A DNA stretch of 64,000 bases from contig CM072341.1 of NCBI GenBank assembly GCA_036874045.1, forward strand, positions 20,658,501 to 20,722,500, in the 5' to 3' direction. The position numbers were made by a program, and so were the translations under genes. Below the pieces are notes generated by a model. That model saw only the letters and a program-made list of their open reading frames with translations, was not told the DNA's origin and searched no databases. Below, piece after piece: positions 45,701 to 59,000 of the stretch; position 1 is the first letter of the stretch, and every line of letters begins with the position of its first letter. This stretch comes from Cymodocea nodosa. Its lineage: Eukaryota; Streptophyta; Magnoliopsida; Alismatales; Cymodoceaceae.

Positions 45701-48695
45701 TACATCAATATTTAGATGCAAATAAAAATAAAAAAAAGCTCTCACACTTAAATATGGGAATCTTAACACCAGAATTAGTTCAAAACAACAAAATTAGGTT
45801 AATAACTTAGAATATGGGAATCTTAACAGGCAAGAATATGAAATTAGTGGGTATAACAATAAAAAGGAAAATTAATATATTATGCTTGAAAGAAACTAAA
45901 TGGGTGGAAGAAAAATCTAGATTAATTGAGGATAATGGCTATAAATTGTGTCATGTAGGAAAAGATAAGTGTAAAAATGAAGTTAGAATAATAGTTGATA
46001 AAAATTTAAAAGATGAAATTGAGGTAATAAGGATAGAAAATAGAATTATAATTATTATGACATTAGGTGATCACCAATCAATCCACCACCTCAATGTTGA
46101 ATGGTCTCCATGCAGAGACATCCATGTTCCACTCCAACACCATCATGATCCCCACCTTTAGGCTGGGAGTGGCTTGCCCACCTAGATGACTCCACCCAAC
46201 AATAGAATATCCAAGTGGATCTCTTCTATTTTGCCAATGGGTGTCACTTGCTCTCGCCCATTTGGCCCTTGGAGGGCACCTAGTTTGATTGGCTCATCAT
46301 GCAGGGTGGACACTCCAACCAAGCCCTCTGTGTTGTTGAGATAGATGTGAGTGACGGGCATATGTGCAATTTGCATGACTTGGTTGGTCAATCAAGGCAA
46401 AGGTTACTCGGCAAGATTGCATGGGGTCAGTCCAACTAATCACCCCACATCAATGATCATGTACAAAAAGTTAATGTTATAGAGATATGAATTCCTAGAT
46501 GCATGAGTTGTAATATTATAAACGATAAGTAAAAAAATGACTTTACTAGAAATAAAGTAGGAGTCATACCAATTTAAGATAAGGAAAAATTGACTTACAT
46601 GGTTTAGTCATATCTTCAAGAGGCCAAAGTATGTACCAATTAGAAAAGGAAAATTAATTAATATAGAAGAAACTAAAAAAAGTAGAGAAAGACCAAAAAC
46701 TATTTGGTTAAGAATTCCGAAAAAGGATTTAAATTTATGTACTTTAATTAAAGATTTAACTATATATAGCAATATATGAAAAAAAGATTCATGTCACTGA
46801 CCTTATATAATGGAATTATGACATGGACTATTGTTATTATATGTAGGGCAGTAATGGAGCCTGGATCCTCAAATGAGCCTAGAACTATAGATAATGAATC
46901 TGCTGCAAATCAACATTGAAACAGAATGCAATGACATACGACAGCTGTGAATTCTGGGCTTGTTTGAGATCAGAGTGCAAGAGATGATTCTGCAGAAGCA
47001 ATGAAACACTATAACCAAATGAAGTGTACCACGTGGAAAGCAATAGAGAAGTCAGAAAAAACAGACCAAGAAAAACAGATGGAAAAGATCAATGCATCCA
47101 AATAAAAGCTTGAAATGTACATTTTTCTGTGCTTCTGTACAAACTAAAACTGACTTGCTACAGAAATGAATAATTAAATAAAGTTAACAAGTTCCTTTTG
47201 TAAAAAGGGACATCTTAACTTTCATATTTTGGTTATATAAATATTAAACGTTATGTATAATTTAGGAACAGAGATTTCAGCAAGTATGAACCTCGGTAAA
47301 ATGTTAAAATCGACCCATTGTAACATAGTCATTATTGGTAGTTTCAAAAAAAAATGTAGTCATCATTGGTTAAAATATTGGAAGTTTGGAACAACTTCTT
47401 TACCTATGGAGGCACAGTTGTGTACAAATGGACCATAAATGTAAGATGTAGAAGAAGGCAATCACTAATAAAGAGGCTGAACACTTCTTTAGACAAAAAG
47501 TGTTCTCTTATTGGAAAAGTCATTTATAAATCTGTAGATACTACGCAGGCAGCAAGTTGTTTTGTGAACCAACCTAAGTTGGTGATTCAAAGCATGATAG
47601 CACGTATTTTATACCCTAGTAGAGATTTGTAGGAGTAAGGCATGCCATCTTGCGAGCAAAATAAATGTAACAAGTCTGAAAATATGCTTATAAAGATACA
47701 AGTTTGGTAATTCTGATATACGAACATTTTGGCAACAAACCGATCTAATCAGCTTTATACAGAAAGTTCTTAAACAATTGGATTGAGAGAATAAGCCGTT
47801 GGGTCAGTTCTTATGTTACAGTGTAGAACTTTGGAATCTATGTAGTCCTTACTTGCCGTAGATACCAAAAGAGACGTTAGTTCGTTGAGAAACCCCCACA
47901 GCCGTAGAAAACAAGGCAAGGCGTCCAAGTGAAAAGGAAAGCTGCATTATCCGCTAATACATATAACGCACACTCGACCTGAACTCTGCCATTTTCTCGT
48001 GAACAACGATATCTAACTAGTAAAGTTTCGATCTAAAAATGGACTCGTCCTGCGCCAGACCACTGGAAGACAGCAGCCACTTACCCTAGCCTGTCCTCAC
48101 GCCATAAATCACTCCACCGACTTCACAAGTCAAAGGCAGCACCGAACATCAAACAAGTACAGAAAGAAACCATACATAGAAAGAGCAGCCAAAGAAAACA
48201 TACCTTGTGCAGGCTCTCGGGCCAGGGCACGGGCACACGGTACCCACTCGGCGGTGGAATCAAGCAAAGCTGAGACTCGTCCTGCTTGGGGCAGTGCCTC
48301 TCCCTGTAAAAGTTCATATGCCTACTCAACTGGCTGTTCCTCCGGGGGTCCTCGCACGGCATGTGGTCGACCTCCTCCGCAGGGCAAGCGTCGATGACGA
48401 CGGCTCCGTCGCTCCCCTTCCTGTGCTCCACCTTCGCGTCGATCCCGCCACCGTCTTCGAAGATCGTCAGGATCCTCTCCCTCTTGCGCGGATCCGATGA
48501 CAAGGCGAGCGTCCTCCGCCCCGACGCATTGAGGGAGTCGCCGAGGGAGGTGAATACCAGCAAGAAGAAGACGAAGACGGCGGCGAAGAAGCAGAAGCAG
48601 ACAAAGTCGAGGGGAGTCCAGCGGCGGATGGGGAAGAGGAAGGTGGTGGCAAAGATGCCGCCGCGCTTGGACGGCGGGAGATTGACGTGGCCCAT
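39708..48695 (-). CDS. QUA3: Golgi pectin methyltransferase, QUASIMODO3 type (PMT13-like)
   Basis: Putative homogalacturonan methyltransferase, a type II Golgi membrane protein of the DUF248 family. Seven exons in transcript order: 48695-48204, 45232-45029, 44958-44748, 44608-44347, 43969-43598, 43389-43294, 39930-39708 (stop). Total 1860 bases, 619 residues, all GT-AG. The N-terminus [13 protein letters not shown] is followed by one membrane anchor (about residues 29-49). Conserved blocks are [68 protein letters not shown], the SAM motif [15 protein letters not shown] (about 227-241), [55 protein letters not shown], the second Rossmann-like block [37 protein letters not shown] and [18 protein letters not shown]. 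Very high block-level resemblance to Arabidopsis QUA3. Intron 1 (3 kb) and the last intron (3.4 kb) carry retroelement remnants. Confidence 0.95.
41377..42795 (+). mobile_element. Internally deleted LTR element (LARD/TRIM-like) in a QUA3 intron
   Basis: Two direct repeats bracket about 1.1 kb. The left one (about 41377-41515) starts TGTTGGAGTGCATAAATAAA. The right one (about 42660-42795) starts TGCTAGAGTGTATAAATAAA. Both contain TTTAGTC-TACATTA, CTTTATGTA and CTATATAT-A and end near CTTATGTTTT. A polypurine-like AGCTTAAGGAGGG precedes the right repeat, as expected before a 3' LTR. The interior has a C-rich leader-like region (41640-42110) but no gag-pol. The exact 3' LTR borders, the primer site and a target duplication are not resolved. 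Confidence 0.6.
44078..44290 (+). repeat. (TG)n microsatellite and GT-rich minisatellite
   Basis: In the QUA3 intron 43970-44346. Starts with about 13 TG units, then two imperfect ~60-base units containing CTCTGTCAGTGT(T/A)CATGT and CATCTGTTTGTGTGTTTATC, then more TGTG. Confidence 0.85.
45753..46845 (+). mobile_element. RTE-type LINE with both ends but missing middle, composite
   Basis: In QUA3 intron 1, antisense to the gene. 45808-46065 reads as the start of the endonuclease domain ([59 protein letters not shown]). About 46470-46845 reads as the degenerate LINE C-terminus and 3' end (compare 3120-3410). The catalytic endonuclease remainder and the reverse transcriptase are replaced by unrelated sequence at about 46066-46440. 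A 19-base stretch, AATATGGGAATCTTAACA-like, is repeated at 45753 and 45812. Confidence 0.7.
46066..46440. other. Unidentified GC-richer segment inside the LINE remnant
   Basis: Sharply different composition from the AT-rich LINE on either side. The minus strand carries an open stretch (46391-46182) without a domain I recognise. It may be part of a second transposon, or of a plastid, organelle or host segment captured at a deletion. I cannot identify it. Confidence 0.4.
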
Positions 48696-51013
48696 GTGGC
48701 AAGATCAGATCCGGCACATTATCGACAGATCGGCTCTCTTACCATGGAAATTCTTCTGCAATCGCTGCTGCTGAGCGGGAGAGAAGCTGGAGCAGAACAG
48801 AACCTTTTCCGTGGTTAGGTTGCCGTGGTCCTGATAATTAAAATTATATTGTCACGTACAATTAAAACTTTTTTGGTGCATGTATCGTTTTCCTAAAGAT
48901 ATTTTACTTGAGACCACAAGTAAAATAAATATATTTAACTCAACTGTATTGCATCTCTTCAAGTTTTGTCGTCCGTGATGTCAGCGAGCGGAAGTAGATT
49001 ACACCGGGAAAAGAAAACTATAAATATGCCCAAGTAATAGCTTAGACACGGGGGGGGGGGGGGGGGGGGGCACAGACATTTTACAATAATATACGTACGT
49101 GACTTCAACATTTTTTTTTTTTTTTTTTTTTGATAATGACAATGGCTAATTCAAAAATATAATCGGTTACCAAACGTACCTAATAATAGGAAAAAAGATT
49201 TACTAGTCAAAAAGTTGGATGGACGTTAAGGATATCATCTTACATTTTTGCTACCGGACATAGCGGAGGGGCCTTGAGAGAAAGATTGACCCAGCAAAAG
49301 CCGCTGACGCTCTCGTAGCTGGGAGCGATAGCACACTGAGGGTGTTTTCGATCATCATATACGTCATAGCATGTCTTTCTTTACTCTCTCAAAAGCTTGT
49401 GGTGCTTTACTTCATTCGTACAAATAAATAAACATTGATTGGTAGGTTCACGATTTGTACAAAGAAAAAAAGGTAGAGCGAGATGTACAGTATAGTCAAT
49501 GCAAAGATCTCATTTGTGCACACAGTTAATTTGTCTTTGAAAAAGTTTGTCACGTAGGGGATGTTTGTGTTCTCAGAGAGTTTAAAAAAGAATAGAAAAT
49601 TTATAACTAAAAAGTTAATGAACCATTATTTTACAAAACTTGTCCATTTTTACTTGGGAATTATTTTCAAAAAATTATCAAATTACGCGCTGACGTGACA
49701 TCTTATATATTGATGGGGGAAGATAGGAGGAAAAATAAGCTAACTCCGACGGCGGTGGCGGCGTACCATCTCTGCCCCTGCATTGCCACCACCCGTCCGC
49801 CACGGCAGCGCCTCCTCACCTCCAACTCCAAAGTTATTCTGCTGCAAAAATGTCGCGCTTAGGCTCCAAAGCCCCGTCTCCACCACAGCACCAGCCTCTG
49901 AAGCAATGCTTCAGCAGGTCCAACGATGGCTACCTCCTCTGCGAGGGCGAGGCGTCATGACATCGGTGGACAGCACCCCATTCCATCGAGTCAGATTATA
50001 AACTCTGTTCGCTTCTCCAAGCGACGGAGCGGAGGGAGGGCGCGGGTGCAGGGAAGTTTCGTTTTTCCCGTCACTTACTTACTTCAAAGTTCATCACCTG
50101 CTAAATTTCCCGTACAAAACCCTCCTGTAGTTGTAAAAAATATCACAATCCTACGGAGGAATCGGTGCCCAACAACAAAATGAAGTAAGTAAATTCAAAG
50201 AATGTTTCCACGTTGTATTTTAAAATGTTGTCCAAAGAGATTCCAAGTCCCTGAAGCTTTCCAGCACCAGAAAGTATTCAAGCTTCAACAAAAGCTATCT
50301 TGTATCATGTACCCACAATCTATTTCTATTGATCATTCAATGCTGGTAAATTCCCTGCCATTGCCAAGTCCTGCTGTGCCCTGTACTTCGAAATGGTAAG
50401 ATAGATAAGTTATTTTTTTAATTCCAAAATTTGTCGTGGTCTTCCATTTCTTCGTCACCTTTGAAAGCTTGGACGTTTTTCACTCCTGCCTATCTTTTAT
50501 TACTTTATTTGTTTGTTTTCCGCCAGAGGCATTAAACTAAAGTAGGACCCAACCGTTTGTTGGGTGATAGTTACACAGTTCAAAAATAATCTAGACAAAG
50601 ATTCAACACTGAACTTTTCTGCCCATATCGTCCGTCTCCTGCCAACCCCACTCGCACCGACGCTCTGCTGTCTTTTGTCAATTGAGGGCTTCCCTTGCTT
50701 GCGTTTCACCACATTATGGTTGGTCCAAAATAGCCATACAGATGTAACACGGCCTGCTTCCTTCTCTAGTTTGAGGCAAACAAGGGACAACTGTAAATAT
50801 ATACCAATTACACTCGTTAACTTATTTTACACCTTAAGAAAATACACAGGCTTTTACCCTCTTTTGTCTTCTCCTAAAAGACCACGAAACATGTTAGACT
50901 TACAGTTTTTGGAAAGAAAAAAAAAAAATTTCAAAGCATGAACTTAGACACCCAAAATCCCTGAAAAAAAAATACATGTTCTTCTGGACTACTACTCCAT
51001 TTACTGGATTTCT
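48696..51013. other. Intergenic region between QUA3 and IQD genes
   Basis: Contains the QUA3 promoter side, a 21-base G run (49050-49070), a T run (about 49111-49132) and a GC-rich patch at about 49740-50080. The patch looks like a 5' gene end (Pro/Ser-rich frames), but I cannot connect it to a gene. The 3' untranslated region of the IQD gene occupies the end. No supported gene. Confidence 0.45.
49050..49070 (+). repeat. Poly(G) tract of 21 bases
   Basis: Uninterrupted run of G, followed 41 bases later by a long T run. Confidence 0.95.
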
Positions 51014-54000
51014 TCACAAATTCCTGATGGGCATGCCCATTTTATCCAAATTTCCCGAGCCAGGATTTGATGCCTTCCCACTAAATTTGAGATGTAAACT
51101 TGATCTCTGAGAGGTGGTAGAAGAAAGTTCATCATCTCCGCGCCCAATAAACGAACTCCTCTTCGTTGAACCTGATTTCTCAAGCTCAGGCCTTTGTCTT
51201 GGTGCACTGCGAGACCGCACTTTGGCTCTAGAAGACTCTGTATTGGACATGTAATTAGGATAATCCCCGCATCCACTGTAGTGGCTCCGAGAGCACTCAC
51301 TTTTTACAGAGGTGAATGGCCCCTTCACGGAGCTTCCAGTCCTTGATGATACGGAATAGAACTGAGGGCTTTCACACAAGTCTTCAGCATCATAAGGGAT
51401 GCTTGGTGGGCCCAAGAATTCTTTCATGCAAACTGACGACAGGCTTGGCACAGAGTATTGAGCAACCGTGGAATCTTTTGAAGGAGAATCGGGCATGGTC
51501 ATACAAGTACGAGTGTTTTGATCGTAAGCATGAGAAGAAAACATCTTTTGCTGGTTATTCCTCCGTTTAGCATTTAGATAGGGTCTCCCAGCATCTACCT
51601 CAAGGATCTTCTCATTCCTTTCATCATAAGTTGCAATTGCGGTTCTTGATAGTGCTTCCCGTCTCCCCCAATGTCTCTCCTCCATCCATTGGTCTAGCCA
51701 GTTACAATCAGTGGATTGTAACAAGTTGGTGTCAATAGCATCAGTTTTTCTATCCCTTGTGCCATTTCTCTGCATGTATGATAAAAAAATATTAGTATAT
51801 GCATCTATAACATGGTACATTGACATTCCTGCAGAATGCCCATCTCCAGAAAATCAGAAAACAGCATACCCCAACACTAGTTGGTCTTACAGCATTGGCA
51901 CAATTAATGCGACCTTTGGAATCACTGTTAGCTACCGTTGGAGGAAACTGCAACACAGAGATTTTGTCACCACAAATTACCTATATATTGAATAATAATC
52001 TACACAGAAGTCTTGTCAGTAAAAAATGAAGTCACCTATTGTTTCTTCATGGACTGCTAATCAAACAAGTGGAAAAGTGCAAGAGCAGGGGATTACATGG
52101 TGGTAATGCCACGATCCTTTATTTGGTGGATGACTATTTCTGATTTCACGGCCTGCACGTGCTCTGCTTTGTGCTCTCACCAACGCCTGCATACACCTTA
52201 AGGCTTCTACTGTCTGCTTCCTTACTATATGACCCCTTACAAGTGCTTGAAGCTTGACAAGTCCTTTCAAAGCCTTCAGAGCTCTTCTTGCCTGAGAGGG
52301 AAGGCATCACAGGTAGTAGAAGAAACGTGGGTTATACCATCAAAATTGAGCTCAGTGAAATCAACTTCGAACTGCAATTTTTTTTTTTTTGGTCTATATA
52401 AAATTATCTTAGGCATTTGTCTACCGAGTCCCACTACAATGGTACACCATGAATCCATGAACTACTTACTTAAATGATGCATCCAACAGATCAGACCTGG
52501 CGTGGGGCTGATTCAATAATAAAAGAAATTCTTATTTCCAGCACATATCCATCTAATTGTACTAACTTCTGGTGCAGTCTAAACCAGCTCATTGTGCTGA
52601 ATCATTCTCATATATTGAAAGGAACTAGTGTTAATATCGATGCACACAATGTAGATGCTAAAGTTAATAAAACATTCTGATTATGAGTTATCACAGTAGG
52701 AAAGAAACAGGGGAAGCCAAACCAATGCAGGGGCTCTCTATAAACTTAGCATCCCACCCTGCTTTAAGCAGGACCTATGGAACCGAAGCAATGCCAATAA
52801 TCCTTTAAAAAATAGGCAGGTGCTACAAAATGCAGCTGCCACGATGATGGGTCATGTGACACTTGTCCACCATACACAGACTACAGATTCTCAAAAAGGA
52901 CGGCAATCCCTACCTACACGTCGCCACAATCACCACTGCAGTCATGGCCCAACGACAATTTTCTATAAAATGGGACGTCTTGTGTGAGACATATATTAAT
53001 CTTAAATAGCAAGGCAAGACCACCATCCAACCATGAAGTAATCAACTGTAGTATTTTAGTTGACTAAAAATAATGATATTCAAAACTCCTGCTAACATTC
53101 AAAATTTGATTAACGGAAAAACCGCTATCGTAAAAAGGGGTAAGCTCCCGGCAGAATTTTCTTTTCTGAAAGCAACCTTCCAGCAACCATAAGCGTATAA
53201 AGGGAAAGTGGTCACTTGTGAGCCAATATGCCCACAAACTTATGAAGCCTACAGAAATAAGACGGACAATAGATCCTACTAGAATTTGCAGTGAAATCAG
53301 TAAGAGGAGGTATATGCCCGTATTTGAATCATAGTGGACAGCATGGGAAAGACACACTCTAATCAACTCAACTACCTAGAGATCTTACTAATATGAGTAC
53401 AAATTATCATCATTATTACCACAGGAGCTAACATTGGAAACAATAAGTTGGCCGAATTTAAGCCACTCAATCCAGGCGAGCAAATAGAGAAAATAATTTT
53501 GCACCCAAGAAAAAGATTTCAAGATAAATAATGAGAGTAGCATAATAAAGGGAAAATTGAAGCTGCAAAAGGGTAATAAAGCATTTTAAATAATGAATTA
53601 TATGATTGTCAAGAGAAGAAAACAGTGGAGGATCATCAGATGCCAAGCATTCCAGAAGCACAAGAACGAAAGGGGAAAAAAAAAAGCACTGTGAGGACGA
53701 ATAGAAGTAAATAAAACGAACCAAATAACCCCTGAAAACAGCCTGAATCTTAACGGCGGCCAAACCCTCGGTACTCCACCATGACGCCGCACCGCCTCCC
53801 TTGCTCGTGAGCCTGACGACTGACGCTGCCGCCTGCGCAGCCGCCACTGCCGCCTTGGCAGCCGCCGCAGTCGCCGTCGCCACCATGATAGCCCGCTCAT
53901 TCTGTTTGTTCCCGCCATTCAGCACAGCGTCCCCATCCCCCGCGGCAGGGGAACCATGGAAGGACCTAGCGGTCACCATCCCCTTGTTCTCCTCCTTCGA

Positions 54001-54177
54001 CCCCCTTCTCCCGCCTACCTCAGCTCCCACCCGTCCTCCTCTCTCCTTGTCCCTGAAGGACCTCGCGAAGCTCCAGCCTTTCTTTTCCTTCCCCACTTTG
54101 GCGTTTCGGTCCCCATCTGGCTTCTTTCTCCCGCCGTCGGAGAGCAAGCCCCTGAGCCACCTCATCGCCCGCCCCAT
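51014..54177 (-). CDS. IQD: IQ67-domain calmodulin-binding protein (IQD22/24-like)
   Basis: Plant IQD scaffold protein that binds calmodulin and often microtubules. Four exons in transcript order: 54177-53722, 52291-52097, 51947-51870, 51769-51014 (stop); 1485 bases, 494 residues, all GT-AG and phase 0. The N-terminus [19 protein letters not shown] and [12 protein letters not shown], followed by the Ala-rich [20 protein letters not shown] stretch, is typical of the family. The IQ67 region spans about residues 138-205 and is split by the family's conserved intron: [13 protein letters not shown] | [20 protein letters not shown] ... [20 protein letters not shown]. The C-terminal DUF4005-like part includes [20 protein letters not shown] and ends [17 protein letters not shown], closest in memory to Arabidopsis IQD22. 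The frame is open upstream to 54366, but the methionine at 54177 gives the canonical family start. Confidence 0.93.
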
Positions 54178-56090
54178 CACCACCGCGCGGTCTCGTCCAT
54201 TGGCTACTTCGCTCCCAGTGATATGGTTTTTCTTGTTTGGAGCGCGGGGAGCTAGTAAGAGTGAGCGCAGATCGGGCCTGGGGCGACGGAGTGGTTTTTT
54301 TACATGAACGAAGTAATATAACATTAAAACAAAGTACGGAGAAGAACAGACTCTCTTCCCTTCCACAGCGGTATAATTACTAATTAAGAAGTGGTGTTAC
54401 TTTTTTTATTTATCGTACGTGTATTTAAATGAATAATCGCCATTTAAAACTTTTATTATTTATGATCATCTAAATATCATAGGCACAATATAAAAAGTTT
54501 CTACGAATTTCCATGCATTGTCCCTGTAGATATATTTTTTGAGATTTTTATTTTTAGAAAATAAATTGAGACTAGTTGATTAGTTAATTCCAAATAATTA
54601 CCATGCCTTGAAGAGATATTCTAGTGAAAATTTCATGTTTGAAATTTAATAAAATGTGATTATATTTGAACACATTAATATTAAGATTATTAGTTGACTA
54701 ATTTCATTAATATTTAACTTATCTCTATTTTTTTTTGTTAAAATAAATATAGCTAAATTAGATTCATCCAATCAGTTAATTTCAAGTTGCGACCACATCT
54801 TAGACTCGATTCAACTATCCCTTATATAAAGCACAAACTTGTCAAATGATAAAGTTTGACTTTTAACTTGTCCTGCTAATTTGCTAATCCATTAACGCTT
54901 ATTTTATTATTAAATTTTTAGTAAAATTTATATCCAAATAGAAATCTACCTACAGAGAAAAACACGAACAGACATTAAACAATGATATCATCCGATTATA
55001 GAAATGCATTTCTATATTTCTTAAGTCATTGTGACATAATGGAGACAATTTATCAGTGTCTACGTGTCTTACCACTCCATAGCTGTCATTCGGGAGGAAA
55101 GGAATGAATGCTCATCGACAACTACTACCAGCCAGCGTTCTTTTTATATCCTGTGGTAGGAACTTTATCATCCTAGAACGTTGAACTCGTTGGTCATTAT
55201 TTACGGTGAGTGAATGCTCATACCTAATGTTCAATAATGAAATATGTAATGTAGAAATCCGAACCCGGACTGCAGACTGGTAAGCTAGTAGGGTCCTCGT
55301 AGACCCCACGATAAAGAGGATCCTGTCAAGACATTGCTGTCAACCCCAAGCTTGGACCGTCGGCCATTGAACAAGTCTTGTAATCCCGAAGGGCAAAGAC
55401 TTGGTCTATTCCGCGTTGATTCTTTGCAGCTTGACCAGGGGCACATGCATATGTTTCCTGCCCTCACGAGAGTTATTCACGAGAGTTATTGACGTTTGCT
55501 GTTTCACTTTCCCTTGACAACGAGTGAGCACCAGCAAAGAATAATTTAAAGGTATCTATTATAACATAATAGAGTGACTAATTGATCCTCTGGATGTGGT
55601 CGTATATAAAATTTCATTGCCTCCCTCTGGTATTGGCTACGGAGCAAATATCGAAAGCATGAAACAAGACACCAACAAATCAAGGGCATGTGAGACAAAG
55701 AGGAAGATTAAAGTACATCGGCTTTCTAATAGATGAAATAAATTGCTTTTCCCACGCTCTGTCACAATGTTCCTCGAACACGTCACGAGTCACCGTTCAT
55801 GATGAGTTCTATTACAGGAGAGCATCAAAACAATAAAATCATCTGATCCCTTTTTTTTTTAACTCATCCGATCCAAATTAACGACTACACAGAAATGAAA
55901 GTTACAAAGACCTCCGAGTTATACCAAATTATATACAAATAAAATTGCATTGACAAAGTCTAAAGCGGAAAGTCCCTATGCGTTTGAAATAGATTTCGTG
56001 ATATTGAGAATAGCAGACCTGAAAACCCCACGAAATCTCGATATTTTTCCAACGGGTGCGAAACTGTAATCGTGAAATGATATAACCAGG
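54178..56090. other. AT-rich intergenic region upstream of IQD
   Basis: About 1.9 kb between the IQD start and the CSN1 stop. No gene, recognisable repeat or RNA seen; short frames near 55112-55467 on the minus strand have no recognisable content. Confidence 0.5.
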
Positions 56091-59000
56091 TTACATTTTC
56101 CTCGCTGCCCTTAAATTGTATTCATGTTTGGTGAGATTCGCTCTTAGAAGCATCGCCCTCACAGCCATATCGAATTCTTCTCCTGTTTGCAAAACACGTT
56201 GAAATGTTGCATTTCTTTGATCAGCATGACGTGCGTACAAAATTTTATTGTGAGAATCAATCCGCGCCTGCAGGTACCCAAATCACAATATTTTAAAAGG
56301 GAAATGCCATAATAAGTATAGAAAATTCTCCTTGTAAGAATAACATAGCCCATGGGAGACACCCTCGACAATATTTTTCTGAAATTTAGTTTTTTAGTGA
56401 AAACGAAATCTTAACCTGTATTTGGTTTTCTGTAATCAAAGCTGCCAGTTCTTTCTCTAAATCAGCAACACCGGTCTTGAAAGCACCGGCCATAGTGTTT
56501 AAATCTACAGATATGAATGGATTTGTGTATTGTATTATGGCTTTCTGCCGGATTTGAGAGTATAGTGTCTCAACATGATCATATAAATGAATATCCAGCA
56601 TTAGGTTTGCTTTCAGATTCTCAAGATACTCCAAGCACGAGGCATAATGACTGCAGAAAAACAATCTCCAGTTATGGATTTGGAAGTGAGGTTAAAACTA
56701 CTATTTAAGAGAAAAACACATCTATATTTACAAAAGCCTTCCATCGAAGGATAAATAACCGTATCAGGTGTGAAAGTTTCAGTAAAAAACAAAAATAAAA
56801 ACTATGTAGAAAACAACTAAAAATATACAAGCTGATGCTGAAGTACACAAAGGCAATGTGTTTTGTCGCTCCTGCAGCAACGTTGCCTGGATGATCCATT
56901 TTTATCGTTTTTGGTCATATAGAGCCTAATAGAGGGTCAGGCTCCATATATAATCCCCATGATGGTGGGGGTGATGATTGTGTGACACTTTTCTAACATT
57001 TGTTACCATTTCAGGATTTTCACACGATTGGCCAAAAAATTAAACTTGTACTCATTTATGTACGAGGTTACATGTAAACAAAGGATGACCATGTGCTTGA
57101 ATTGATTAAAATTTGAAAGTCAAATCCCAAATATAGGATAAAAAATTCACTTGGATTCACTCCCTTCTCTTTTTACTTATTTCATAGCAATATATCAGAA
57201 ATATCTCTCCAATTTGATTCTCTCTGTCTCTTCAATGCTTTGGGGAGGTTAAAGGCATCTAAGAACATTGCTTCCATGAAATCTTTGAGATCTTGGCAGA
57301 AGAATCTATAATGAGCTAAGTTGCCAATTTGAATAAAACTTCTTCGAAATGAGGTACTTTGGATAGGGATACATCTGGTATGGCTGACCAATTCTTAATG
57401 TCCACAGAAGCTTTTTTCAAATTCTGACAGATCGATGATATTCTAGTATAGTTGCTGAAAAAAATCCAAATTTCCAATACAGATAGCTTACCAAACCCTT
57501 TTCATACTTGGGAATTATTAGGAGGTTCACATGCTCAAATATTGACAAAACGCAAGTCATTGTCTGTGCCAAATGTTGTCGATGTGCATACTATGGGCCA
57601 AAAGCTAATTAGGAGCAAGGGATGGATCCAAGACCCTTGTCTGAGTTAAGGTACCCATGTTGGATGTGGATGAGTCTCCAGTCCAGTATGTTATGATGGA
57701 TGAAGGCAGACATTATAAGCTTCAAAAGCAACTGAAGCACTAATGGTTTTGTAATGGTCGGAATCGCAAACTTGTATTCAGCAAGAATCTCATTTTTCGG
57801 TAGTAACAAAGGGGCATTGGCCAGAAAATGGGATGGGGGTCAAGGTGCAACTAAGCACCAGCAGCTTACTCAAGGGCCCTCCAAATCATGCGAAATGGTC
57901 ACCTATTACATGACTCACCAACTCCCACGATAATGGCAAAAGGTAGATCAGTACGTCTGAGAACAATGATGCATTCATTTGAATCATTTGGATATTTTAA
58001 GGTAGGACTACTTCCTCTGATTGCAAGTTGAAGCCAGAGTCCCCCTTATAATTGGTGATAGACCCCCAAAAGCAATGAGCTTGGATGGCTCCATATCGTT
58101 TCCATGTATTCCTAACTGTTTGGTTTTCCTGCAGGACAAAAAGTTGTGACTCTGAACTTTTTTTTATAAGAATTCCCCAACTTATTTATGAGGCAGGGGC
58201 CCAAAAAAGGAGGTACAAAATGAGAGAAGCGACCAGGCCAAAACAGATCCAGATCACCAATTTCAATAGAACATGAGAGGAGCATGATGAAGAGAAGCAG
58301 GGCATTGGTTTACAAAGGCTCAACAGTTGTAATGATGGCAGCAAGCAGAAGTTTATCAGAGAGCTTATGAAAACAAATGGGATCCACCTGCTAAGTTTGC
58401 AAGAAATCAAAATGACTGGTGTTTCTCCATTGTTCCCTTGGGTTGTCAGAGGGGGCCCATTTGATATCTTCATAAGCAATGTAATTAATGGCCCATCAGG
58501 TGGCACCTGTATACCCCTCTTTTTTTGAATCACCAGGTGTCACCCATATATCTTGGATAGTTGACCAAGGGATAGGTCAAAAACAGATATCTCAGCTGGT
58601 GGTGCATGCTGACTTCACTATCACTAGGTACTCTTATGGAAAACTTAATAACATAAGGATCATGACAAGTAGAATTTATTGATCAGATCCAAGACTTGGA
58701 ATGGATTGATTTTCCGCAGGGAAGTAATCAGACGTTGGCAGTCCATAAGCTTGGAGGTCTGTGCTAGTTTAGGTCTTTGTGGGGTGTCAACATGACAATA
58801 TTACACAAGTGGAGATGGAAGTGGAATTTAAACAAAAATGCAATCATGTATGCTATTGCTTCTGGGGCCAGATCCCTATTTTAGCACAACAGATGGTTGA
58901 ATGATAGGACTCTTTGTGAATCATTTCCAGGAACATTGCCCTTTCTAAGTCTGCTTGAGCTGCAGTCATGGATGTGGTTTGCAACAATGGAGCAGGCACA

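Noticed and set aside
48207-48774. Several frames overlapping QUA3 exon 1
   Set aside because: Shadows of a GC-rich exon; the QUA3 frame has the anchor and conserved blocks.
49783-50183. Possible small protein gene on the plus strand
   Set aside because: No recognisable domain, no plausible downstream exons and overlapping alternative frames; kept only as an unexplained GC-rich patch.
53801-54307. Plus-strand 168-codon frame rich in Ala/Ser/Pro
   Set aside because: Antisense of IQD exon 1.
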